Assembly: GCA_018268035.1 (NCBI GenBank)
Contig: JAFDXI010000089.1
Location: forward strand, 62,001-126,000
Length of the DNA stretch: 64,000 nt
Source: Bacteroidota bacterium
GTDB lineage: Bacteria > Bacteroidota > Bacteroidia > Chitinophagales > Chitinophagaceae
Direction: 5' to 3'
Shown: in pieces, positions 53,803 through 61,623 of the stretch
Layout: the number at the start of each line of letters is the position of its first letter
Position numbering within the stretch: position 1 is the first letter of the stretch
Notes under the pieces: model-generated
The model's input: only the letters and a program-made list of their open reading frames with translations
Database searches by the model: none
What the model was told of the DNA's origin: nothing
Position numbers and translations under genes: made by a program

Positions 53803-54981
53803 ATGAAAATAGCATATCTCGCATTGAACGATCCCCTGGATAAAAAATCTTGGTCAGGAACAACCTACTACATAGCTAAAGCTTTACAAAAAGCAGGTAA
53901 CGAAGTTGAATTTCTGGGCCCATTAAAATTGCCCAGATGGTTAGACAAATTATTAAGGGCAATGGCCAAATTTAACCGCATTGTATTCAGAAAAGAATAT
54001 ATTACAAAATACAGTTTAGTACTAAGCTGGTATTCGTCCAAACATTTTGCAAGAAGATTAAAAAGAAAAAAATTTGATTGTATATGTGCACCGGCCGCAT
54101 CTGCTGAATTAGGGTTTTTAAAAACAGATCTTCCTGTAATTTATATCACTGATACCACTTTTGAACTGGTAAGTAATTATGAATACCGCGAGTTTGATAA
54201 GATGTCCTGGTTTTCAAAAATTGAAGGTCACCTGCTGGAAAGACATGCATTGAAGAAAAGTTCAGCAGTGATGTATCCTTCAGAATGGGCTGCTGAATCT
54301 GCCATTAAAGATTATCAAATTCCCATTGATAAAGTTTGTATTGCACCTTTTGGTGCCAATATTGATTTAGTACCGGATGCCAGTATCATTTATGAAAAAC
54401 TGCGTAATAAACAACTTACCTTATTATTCCTCGCTGTTGACTGGGAAAGAAAAGGAGGCAACATTGCATTTGAAGTGTTGAAATATTTAATTCAAACACA
54501 CGGAATACAGGCAAAACTGATTGTTTGTGGCTGCGAACCACCGAGAAATATTGCCCACCCTAACATGGAGGTAATTCCTTTTCTTGACAAAAATATCAAA
54601 GAAGAGTATGAAAAATTTATTGAGATAATGACTACATCTCATTTTCTATTAGTCCCTACACGTGCCGATTGTTCTTTATTGGTAGGTTGTGAAGCTAATG
54701 CTTATGGCATGCCAGCTATCACTACTGATACTGGAGGGGTTTCAGAGATTATAAAAGATGGTATTAATGGTTATTGCCTTCCTTATTCTGCAGGTGGAAA
54801 TATTTATGCTGCTTTGATTGCAGAATTATTTTTGAATGAAGAAAGATACAAGCAACTGATTTATTCAAGCAGGGAACGATTTGAAGAATATCTCAACTGG
54901 AATAAATGGAGCGATAGTTTTAGGGAGATATACAAAAAGAATGTCCTGAAACTTCCTTCTGTTAAACCAGTATTGAATTAA
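53803..54981 (+). CDS. glycosyltransferase family 4
   Basis: 392 residues, GT-B fold. Start MKIAYLALNDPLDKKSWSGT with the glycine-rich acceptor loop; AVMYPSEWAAESAI; donor site LLFLAVDWERKGGNIAFE and ADCSLLVGCEANAYGMPAIT, where the acidic pair of the E-x7-E motif is partly changed (C-E-A-N-A). Last gene of the plus-strand glycan run; a 142-base gap follows before the convergent CotH-like gene. Confidence 0.9.
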   Translation: MKIAYLALNDPLDKKSWSGTTYYIAKALQKAGNEVEFLGPLKLPRWLDKLLRAMAKFNRIVFRKEYITKYSLVLSWYSSKHFARRLKRKKFDCICAPAASAELGFLKTDLPVIYITDTTFELVSNYEYREFDKMSWFSKIEGHLLERHALKKSSAVMYPSEWAAESAIKDYQIPIDKVCIAPFGANIDLVPDASIIYEKLRNKQLTLLFLAVDWERKGGNIAFEVLKYLIQTHGIQAKLIVCGCEPPRNIAHPNMEVIPFLDKNIKEEYEKFIEIMTTSHFLLVPTRADCSLLVGCEANAYGMPAITTDTGGVSEIIKDGINGYCLPYSAGGNIYAALIAELFLNEERYKQLIYSSRERFEEYLNWNKWSDSFREIYKKNVLKLPSVKPVLN

Positions 54982-55123
54982 ATTATTCTACTTAGAAAAT
55001 TCACCTTGGGTTTCTTTATGTAAAATACTTTTAATTTGACAAATAGCATATTTGTATATCCGGTTAATTATACTGCTGAGAAATTAATTAGAAATAAAAT
55101 TTTAATGCTGAAATACAAATAAG

Positions 55124-56743
55124 TCACTTCAACAATTTGATACTTTTTGTGCTGCCATCTGCCAAATTAACTTTTATAAAATAAACTCCATGCGCCCAGC
55201 TTTGTGTATTATTTTTTATACTGTTTTTACCAGTAAGCAATTGCTGTGTTATTAATCCTATCTTCCTTCCTGCTGCATCACAAATTAATATTTGAGCAGT
55301 GGTTGCTGTTTTCACAGTTATGTTCAGGTTGAATTGTGTCGTTACAGGGTTGGGAACAATTTGCAAATCAAAAAAATTATCATTATTAACAACCGGCTTG
55401 CTGCATTGACCCACTTGTTTTAAATTATTATCTATCCATAAAAGTCTTCCGTGTAACCAGTTTTTCAAAGTAGTCATCTCCTCATCGTAAGTCTTAGGTA
55501 TTGGCTGTGGATTTGGCCATATATATTCACCGAGTACCTTCCATTGTTCGAAATGCCTTTCCCTTGCTTCTGAAGTAAGGGCTGCAATTGAATCAATGAT
55601 ATGAAAAATATTTTTTTCAGATAAAACAGTTTGTCTCACCTGCTGCCAGCGACATAACAATTGTGATTGAAATGCTGTATCCTCCATAAACCTGCTCCAC
55701 CAAAAGGGAACCTGCCAGTAATCATCCGGACAAACATTATTAAACTGATATGCCCATCCGGTTGTATCACTTCCACTGCAATAATCAGCATTTCGAAAAG
55801 CAAGATCATAATCCCAAACAGGCCCTGCTATTATTTTACTATTTACACTGTTTTTGTCTTTGTGAAAATAACTGCTGATGCGGTAAGCATCAATGTTTCG
55901 GCTAACCTCGTTAACGATGAAATAATCAATAAATGAGCTTTCATCAGCATATTTTCTGAAGCCAATTACACTATCCTGGAAATGAGTTCCCGAAAGACTG
56001 TTTTCAAAACTATCAACATAGCTTTTTATATAAACAGATTGATCATAAGTTATATCTTTCAATTTAGGATACACGTAAGAAAACCGGATAGATGCATTTG
56101 GTTCATTGAGTGGGGGAAAAGATGAAAACCAGGCATCAGCATCTTTGTCTATACTAAAAATATATCCACCTGTTACTGCATCGCCACTGTTATCATCATC
56201 ACCCATTTTTGAAATATTTACTCTGCCTTTATCACGCTTTATTTTTTCCATAAAAACATAAATACCTATATAGTTACCATTTAGTACTACTTCCACAAAT
56301 CGACAATGCGCTGCCCAATGGCCTAACGAATTTGAAATAGTATATGCAAGGAAATTTCGCATTAACGTTTTATCAGTGTAGGGTGCATACAAAACCCAAT
56401 CACTCTCTTCCGGCATTCCGAAAATTGACTGATCTGTGCTTTCACCATTTGCATCCCTCAATTCTATGCTATATGATTTCATTGGAAACATCTGTGATGA
56501 TTGACCTCTCACTTCAATGCCAATAGCGCCATTATATTCATTAAATGGATCAGTAATATTATTTCTTGCTCCACCAGAATTATTAATAATTCCCATCGTT
56601 GCTGTGATTTTTGGTTCATCCGGTATTTCAACACCATTGGTATTTATGATTATTATGGGTAAATTAGATGAAGTAAGTTCTACTCCCGAAAATGCCATAA
56701 AAGTAAAATGTAAAGAAATAAGTGTAATAAAAATGCTTCTCAT
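55124..56743 (-). CDS. CotH-kinase-like secreted protein with type IX sorting tail
   Basis: 539 residues. Signal peptide (residues about 1-19, IFITLISLHFTFMAFSG). Residues of about 25-420 match the CotH family: IEVRGQSSQMFPMKSYSIEL, SDWVLYAPYTDKTLMRNFLA, FMEKIKRDKGRVNI, and VWDYDLAFRNADY with the Asp residues that in CotH bind Mg-ATP. The final about 75 residues (VPNPVTTQFNLNITV; WAHGVYFIKVNL) are a T9SS C-terminal sorting domain. Spore-coat CotH is a protein kinase; the role of secreted Bacteroidota homologues is unknown. Confidence 0.92.
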   Translation of the reverse strand: MRSIFITLISLHFTFMAFSGVELTSSNLPIIIINTNGVEIPDEPKITATMGIINNSGGARNNITDPFNEYNGAIGIEVRGQSSQMFPMKSYSIELRDANGESTDQSIFGMPEESDWVLYAPYTDKTLMRNFLAYTISNSLGHWAAHCRFVEVVLNGNYIGIYVFMEKIKRDKGRVNISKMGDDDNSGDAVTGGYIFSIDKDADAWFSSFPPLNEPNASIRFSYVYPKLKDITYDQSVYIKSYVDSFENSLSGTHFQDSVIGFRKYADESSFIDYFIVNEVSRNIDAYRISSYFHKDKNSVNSKIIAGPVWDYDLAFRNADYCSGSDTTGWAYQFNNVCPDDYWQVPFWWSRFMEDTAFQSQLLCRWQQVRQTVLSEKNIFHIIDSIAALTSEARERHFEQWKVLGEYIWPNPQPIPKTYDEEMTTLKNWLHGRLLWIDNNLKQVGQCSKPVVNNDNFFDLQIVPNPVTTQFNLNITVKTATTAQILICDAAGRKIGLITQQLLTGKNSIKNNTQSWAHGVYFIKVNLADGSTKSIKLLK

Positions 56744-56937
56744 AAGATGTTATCTGGTTACAATAAAAACAGGTTAATAAAAAAACATTCAACCTTTTGC
56801 TTCGCAAATATCAAATCTGCCAATCATAAAATAAAATTATGCTTACTATTTATTTCTAAATAATAGTTCTCATCTAAAGCAACATACCAAACTAATAATT
56901 AGTATTTTGCTTACTTTCATTCAAAACGTGACCTTTA

Positions 56938-58569
56938 ATGAAGAAACTTTATCCTGTATTACTGATTTTCGTTCAGCTCTCCTGCACATCAAAAACAAAA
57001 ATTGACCTGCTTGTTTATAATGCAACAATCTATACTGTTGACTCTGCTTTTTCTGTTGCAGAAGCTATGGCAGTTAATAATGGCAAAATCGTTGAGACAG
57101 GCAACACTGCAGATCTTGAAAAAAAATATGATGCAACTGAAAGAATAGATGCGCAGGGAAAATTTATCTATCCTGGTTTTAATGATGCACATTCACATTT
57201 TACAGAATACGGTTTTGATTTACATGAAGTACATCTTACTGGCACAACAAACTGGGATGAAATAATAGAAAAAGTAAAAACATTTGCAAAAGAAAACCCT
57301 CATGGCTGGCTGATTGGTAACGGATGGGATCAAAATGATTGGCCGAATAAACAATTCCCCAGCAATGAAAAATTAAATGAGCTATTCCCCGACCGGCCAG
57401 TGTATTTATCAAGGATTGATAGCCATGCTGCAATTGCTAATCAGAAAGCACTCGATATGGCAGGTGTGAGGCCAGGTGATAAATTAGATGGGGGCGTTAT
57501 TGAAACAAAAAAAGGGAAGCTGACAGGGATACTGATTGATAATGCAACAGCTTTAGTTTATTCAAAAATACCTGAGCCAACTGCAGAACAAACTAAAGAA
57601 GCTTTACAGGATGCACAGGAAAATTGTTTTGCAGATGGACTTACAACAGTTTCTGACTGTGGCCTTGATTATCCAACAATTTTATTCATTGATAGTTTAC
57701 AAAAAAAAGGCGATCTGAAAATAAAAGTCTATGCTATGTTGAGTGACAGTAAAAAAAATTTAGACTTTGCATTTACACATGGCAAAATAAAAACAGGCAG
57801 GCTGAGTGTTTATGCATTCAAATTTTTTGCTGACGGAGCTTTGGGTTCAAGAGGCGCCTGTTTGCTCCAACCCTATTCAGATAAACCAGGCTGGTTTGGT
57901 TTTTTGTTAAGCCCACAGGAACACTTTGATTCAGCAGCAAAAATAATTTCAGAAAAAGGATGGCAGATGTGTACACACGCTATCGGGGACAGTGGAAACA
58001 GAATGATTTTACACATCTATGCCAAATACCTGAAAGGCAAAAATGATTTGCGTTGGCGGATAGAACATGCGCAGATCATTAATGAAAATGATTTTAAGCT
58101 TTTTGGCGATTACAATATTATACCATCAATGCAGCCCACACATGCTACCAGTGATATGTATTGGGCAGGTGGTCGCCTGGGTGAAAAAAGACTAAGAAAT
58201 GCTTATGCTTTAAAGCGTTTACTGCAACAAAACGGGTGGGAGCCCTTAGGAACCGATTTCCCTGTTGAAGACATTTCTCCCATTAAAACATTTTATGCTG
58301 CTGTCGTGCGCAAAGACGAAAAGAGTTGGCCTGAAACCGGCTTCCAGATGGAAAATGCATTATCAAGAAAAGAAGCATTAAAGGGCATGACGATATGGGC
58401 TGCCAAAGCCCAGTTTGATGAAGATGAAAAAGGCTCACTTGAAAAAGGAAAGTCCGCAGATTTTATCATCCTGGATCATGATCTCATGAAAGAAGCCCCT
58501 GAAAAACTTTTACAAGTGCAGGTGCTGAAGACTTATATCAGCGGCGAAAAAGTATTTGAAAAAAAATAA
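56938..58569 (+). CDS. lipoprotein amidohydrolase (YtcJ-like, amidohydrolase_3)
   Basis: 543 residues. Signal with lipobox FVQLSC (C16), so a membrane-anchored periplasmic or surface enzyme. N-terminal beta-sandwich start LLVYNATIYTVDSAF, metal site NDAHSHF (H-x-H), HAAIANQKAL, CTHAIGDSGN, WRIEHAQII and GTDFPVED supply the metal and catalytic residues of YtcJ-type amidohydrolases. Substrate unknown; such enzymes hydrolyse amides or formyl groups. Confidence 0.92.
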   Translation: MKKLYPVLLIFVQLSCTSKTKIDLLVYNATIYTVDSAFSVAEAMAVNNGKIVETGNTADLEKKYDATERIDAQGKFIYPGFNDAHSHFTEYGFDLHEVHLTGTTNWDEIIEKVKTFAKENPHGWLIGNGWDQNDWPNKQFPSNEKLNELFPDRPVYLSRIDSHAAIANQKALDMAGVRPGDKLDGGVIETKKGKLTGILIDNATALVYSKIPEPTAEQTKEALQDAQENCFADGLTTVSDCGLDYPTILFIDSLQKKGDLKIKVYAMLSDSKKNLDFAFTHGKIKTGRLSVYAFKFFADGALGSRGACLLQPYSDKPGWFGFLLSPQEHFDSAAKIISEKGWQMCTHAIGDSGNRMILHIYAKYLKGKNDLRWRIEHAQIINENDFKLFGDYNIIPSMQPTHATSDMYWAGGRLGEKRLRNAYALKRLLQQNGWEPLGTDFPVEDISPIKTFYAAVVRKDEKSWPETGFQMENALSRKEALKGMTIWAAKAQFDEDEKGSLEKGKSADFIILDHDLMKEAPEKLLQVQVLKTYISGEKVFEKK

Positions 58570-58640
58570 ACATTACTGATGCATTTCATTTCTTTTAAGC
58601 ATTACAAGAATGGTATAAAAAATTATTTCAAAGCATCTAA

Positions 58641-59111
58641 TTAAAAAACCTGGTTACTGAATGGAGGTGTAACTGGAATTTTTATTTGGTTAAAATTATA
58701 ATCCACTGCTGCATGACATTTATTACAGGTATTTGTCAAAAAAACAAAACCAGATTTAAAAGAATGAACATTTTTATCATTGATACTTTTCCTAATACTG
58801 TCAATGGCAGGCTGTAACATATCTATATCTTTTGTTTCCGGTCTGTCGGATGCGTATTTTTTAATATCATCCACAGCTTCCATCATTTCATGTATTTCAA
58901 AATCTGCCAACTGCCAGTTGCCAGCATTTCCAGCAAACCACAACTTTTCATGGTGTACTTGTATGCCGCTCATAAATTCACCTAATCCAGGCTTATATGC
59001 CGAATTGATTTGTGTTTTCAAACTGTCAATTTGTAATTGAAAATTATTTGTTTTGGTATTGTGACAACTGAAGCATAAGGCAATCAAAACTAAAGTAATA
59101 TTTTTTTTCAT
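58641..59111 (-). CDS. lipoprotein with a single C-type haem motif
   Basis: 156 residues. Lipoprotein signal (LVLIALCFSCHN; C13 or C16). Helical middle region (about 55-115). The only haem-attachment motif, CNKCH, is at C129-C132-H133 near the C-terminus, the placement seen in class II (c-prime-like) cytochromes, with helices before the haem. It could carry electrons or act as a redox or gas sensor. No electron-transfer partner gene is adjacent. Confidence 0.8.
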   Translation of the reverse strand: MKKNITLVLIALCFSCHNTKTNNFQLQIDSLKTQINSAYKPGLGEFMSGIQVHHEKLWFAGNAGNWQLADFEIHEMMEAVDDIKKYASDRPETKDIDMLQPAIDSIRKSINDKNVHSFKSGFVFLTNTCNKCHAAVDYNFNQIKIPVTPPFSNQVF

Positions 59112-59299
59112 GTACTAAAGTTAGCACATTGAAATAAGATAGCTATTTGATAATCTTTAAATATTAATTATTCAAATTAATGATTGCAACAATTAAATAA
59201 TTCACGTGATTGCTTAAAGTTTATTTAATCCAGCTTTTAAAATGACATTAGTTAAAACCCAAAACCCATTATTAGTTTTTTAGTATGTTTAATGAATAT

Positions 59300-59307
59300 T
59301 AAATTTG
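59300..59307 (+). promoter_or_regulatory. -7 element of the CHAT operon promoter
   Basis: TAAATTTG matches TAnnTTTG exactly, 33 bases before ATG 59341. A start site here would exclude the upstream ATG-like start at 59305. No clear -33 motif. Confidence 0.5.
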
Positions 59308-59340
59308 TCTATTACTAAAAACCACTTTAAAACTACAACC

Positions 59341-60240
59341 ATGAAAAGCATTGCAACACATGCATTCAAAGAGGACATCACTTTTAACCGTAGCCAGTTA
59401 CTGGAGGAGACAATTGAAAAAGTAAATGCACTTGATGCCTCTACTTTAGGTAGTGGCAGTAATCAAAAAAGTAAATTAGGAAGTGCCCTTGATAAACTCA
59501 ATGATGACCAGGTAGAAGTGGGAAAAGCCGATGTATTCCGCATAACTGACAATAGCTTTTATAAACAGCAATTTGAAATACCGGTTGACCTCTCTCCTGT
59601 TTTTAAACAATATGACTTTTTATACACAGAATTCCCTGTAGGCCTGAAAACAAGGAGTAAATGGAGCTTCAACAAATACCGGTTGTTGATAGAATTTGAG
59701 GATGACAATATTAAGGTGATTGATATTTTTCCATCAGATAAATTTAAAGAGATAGCAAAAGTGCAGGGCAACCTGAATGTTGGTATAGACACCAGTTTAA
59801 ATTTTAAAGCAGTAACACCAGAAATAAAAATTCAGAAAGGAGTTGCGACATTAGAAGCAAATGCGGCAGTTGGTGCAAATGAATCAGGTGGCATCAAATT
59901 TATTGTACCTCCTTTTGAATACTCAATTAAAAAATGGGAAATCAAAACAGAAGGAAAAGATTTGAATTACCTTGATTGGGAATTTTACAGCATTGATGAA
60001 GAAATGAAAAGTGAAAGCCGTAAATTAAAAGCTATCATTCGCATTCCTAAAAATATCAAATCTGCCAACTACACTACCACATTAGTAGCTTACAGGAACC
60101 CGGATTCTTTTAAAGATGCATTAACCGGTATTTTCACAAATTTTAGTGACACTTTACAATCATGGTTTAGTAAAGGCGTTCCTATTCCATTTACCAGCAA
60201 CCATCAAAACCTGTTATCAAATAACCAGGGAGAAATATAA
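59341..60240 (+). CDS. unrecognised beta-rich protein of the CHAT operon
   Basis: 299 residues from ATG 59341 (a TTG-type start at 59305 would overlap the promoter element). No signal peptide. A short N-terminal helical part ends in a Gly/Ser/Lys linker (LGSGSNQKSKLGSAL, about 36-50). From about 60 the chain alternates strands, including a long run of amphipathic strands with small residues (LNVGIDTSLNFKAVTPEI; GVATLEANAAVGANESGGI; IKFIVPPFEYSIKKWEI). I recognise no family. Its stop overlaps the start of the CHAT gene by one base, so the two are coupled. It may be a substrate, inhibitor or effector of the protease; that is inference. Confidence 0.75.
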   Translation: MKSIATHAFKEDITFNRSQLLEETIEKVNALDASTLGSGSNQKSKLGSALDKLNDDQVEVGKADVFRITDNSFYKQQFEIPVDLSPVFKQYDFLYTEFPVGLKTRSKWSFNKYRLLIEFEDDNIKVIDIFPSDKFKEIAKVQGNLNVGIDTSLNFKAVTPEIKIQKGVATLEANAAVGANESGGIKFIVPPFEYSIKKWEIKTEGKDLNYLDWEFYSIDEEMKSESRKLKAIIRIPKNIKSANYTTTLVAYRNPDSFKDALTGIFTNFSDTLQSWFSKGVPIPFTSNHQNLLSNNQGEI

Positions 60241-61604
60241 TGGGAACAGAAGTTTCATTCAGGATAATTTTAGAAGACAACCAACTATCTTATCAATATG
60301 GAAATTTGGCTGCTCCTGTGCATGTAAAAAAATTTGAAGCTGGTTCACTTGAATTTAAAACAATAAGCCTGCTTGCAACGCTGGCACGCAATAAACAACT
60401 CACCAAAGACCAGCTTGGCATTTTAGGTGAGCATCTTTACTCAGTATTACTTCGTGAAAGGGTGTTTGATAAACTCACTGATGTGGTAAGAAACGCAAAA
60501 GCAGAAGACTGCCTGGTACGCATTGAGCTTGTTTTCAGAGGTGATGACCGTAGCTTTTTTGAATGGCCATGGGAATATATATACCGTCCCGACCTGGAAG
60601 GTGAAGATGATATTAATATGTTTTTAACTGAAGACCCAAGATACCTCATCGTTCGCCATTTATTCAAAGAAGATTACCGGTCATCTTTAATTGATGGAGA
60701 TGAAATCAGAATCTTATTTGTTGCTTCCGGCCCAACACTCAATACAAAAAATAAAAAAATAAAATTCCCGCCAATCATTTATAACGGAATAGAAAAAGTA
60801 TTAACTGGATTAAGCTCAGAACCTGCAGCCAATATGATACCTTTTAAAATAAATCTTTCCAGCTTAATTGATATGCCAACAGAAAGATGCACTATTGAGA
60901 ATTTCATTGATAAGCTGAAAACAAAACCACATATCATTCACATTTTAGCGCATGGCCGTTTTAATGAAGAATCAAAAAAAGGTGAGATACTTTTTATGAA
61001 AAATGATGGCTCTGAAGACTGGATAACAGGTGACAGACTGAAAATACTTATCAATGATGATAAAAATGTAAAACTGATTTTTCTTGAATCCTGTGAGACA
61101 GGTACCATGAACAGCTTAAACCCTATTTCAGGAATTGCACAACAGGTTTCAGATATTAATGTACCATCTGTCATTGCCATGCAATCTGAAATCGTGCAAA
61201 CTGACGCCCATCTTTTCGCAGGTGTATTTTATAAAACTTTATTTGAAGGCAGATCGGTTTACAGTGGTATGAAAGAAGCCATCATTGCAATCAGAAACAG
61301 CAATCTTAAAGATGAAAACAAAAACTCTTTCGGCATCCCTGTTTTATATGCAAGAGACGAAGGTGTATTATTTAAAATGACAGAAGAGAGAAATTCACAA
61401 CAGGTATTCAGTGTTTCAGCCAATATGACTGCACCATCAAACAATAACGATGATAATGATATGAAGACAGCAGAAGACCAGCAAAAAATAATTGAAGAAC
61501 TGAGAAAACAGATTGCTGCATTAAGTGCGCAAACATCATTTACTTCTCCAAATACAGAAGGAAAAAGCCCATTGCAAACAAAAATTGAAGCAGGTAATAA
61601 CTAA
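60240..61604 (+). CDS. CHAT-domain caspase-like peptidase
   Basis: 454 residues. N-terminal part as usual in CHAT proteins (VRIELVFRGDDRSFFEWPWE, then DPRYLIVRHL), followed by the peptidase core from about 155 (IRILFVASGP). Catalytic His238 is in IHILAHGRF and Cys285 in IFLESCETG, followed by GIAQQVSDINVPSVIAMQ and FYKTLFEGRSVYSGM. All core motifs are intact. The last 60 residues are a coiled coil (QQKIIEELRKQIAALSAQ) that could recruit the TPR protein encoded next. CHAT peptidases act in conflict systems such as Craspase and with bacterial gasdermins. Cytosolic. Confidence 0.92.
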   Translation: MGTEVSFRIILEDNQLSYQYGNLAAPVHVKKFEAGSLEFKTISLLATLARNKQLTKDQLGILGEHLYSVLLRERVFDKLTDVVRNAKAEDCLVRIELVFRGDDRSFFEWPWEYIYRPDLEGEDDINMFLTEDPRYLIVRHLFKEDYRSSLIDGDEIRILFVASGPTLNTKNKKIKFPPIIYNGIEKVLTGLSSEPAANMIPFKINLSSLIDMPTERCTIENFIDKLKTKPHIIHILAHGRFNEESKKGEILFMKNDGSEDWITGDRLKILINDDKNVKLIFLESCETGTMNSLNPISGIAQQVSDINVPSVIAMQSEIVQTDAHLFAGVFYKTLFEGRSVYSGMKEAIIAIRNSNLKDENKNSFGIPVLYARDEGVLFKMTEERNSQQVFSVSANMTAPSNNNDDNDMKTAEDQQKIIEELRKQIAALSAQTSFTSPNTEGKSPLQTKIEAGNN

Positions 61605-61623
61605 AAAACTTAATGCATCCAAC

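Noticed and set aside
59341..60240. Bacterial gasdermin next to the CHAT protease
   Set aside because: Size is right, but I see neither the usual N-terminal palmitoylated Cys region nor gasdermin motifs; kept only as an unknown partner.
59341..61604. CRISPR-linked Craspase (TPR-CHAT) system
   Set aside because: CHAT and TPR are separate genes here, and no gRAMP/Cas7-11 or CRISPR array is in the window.
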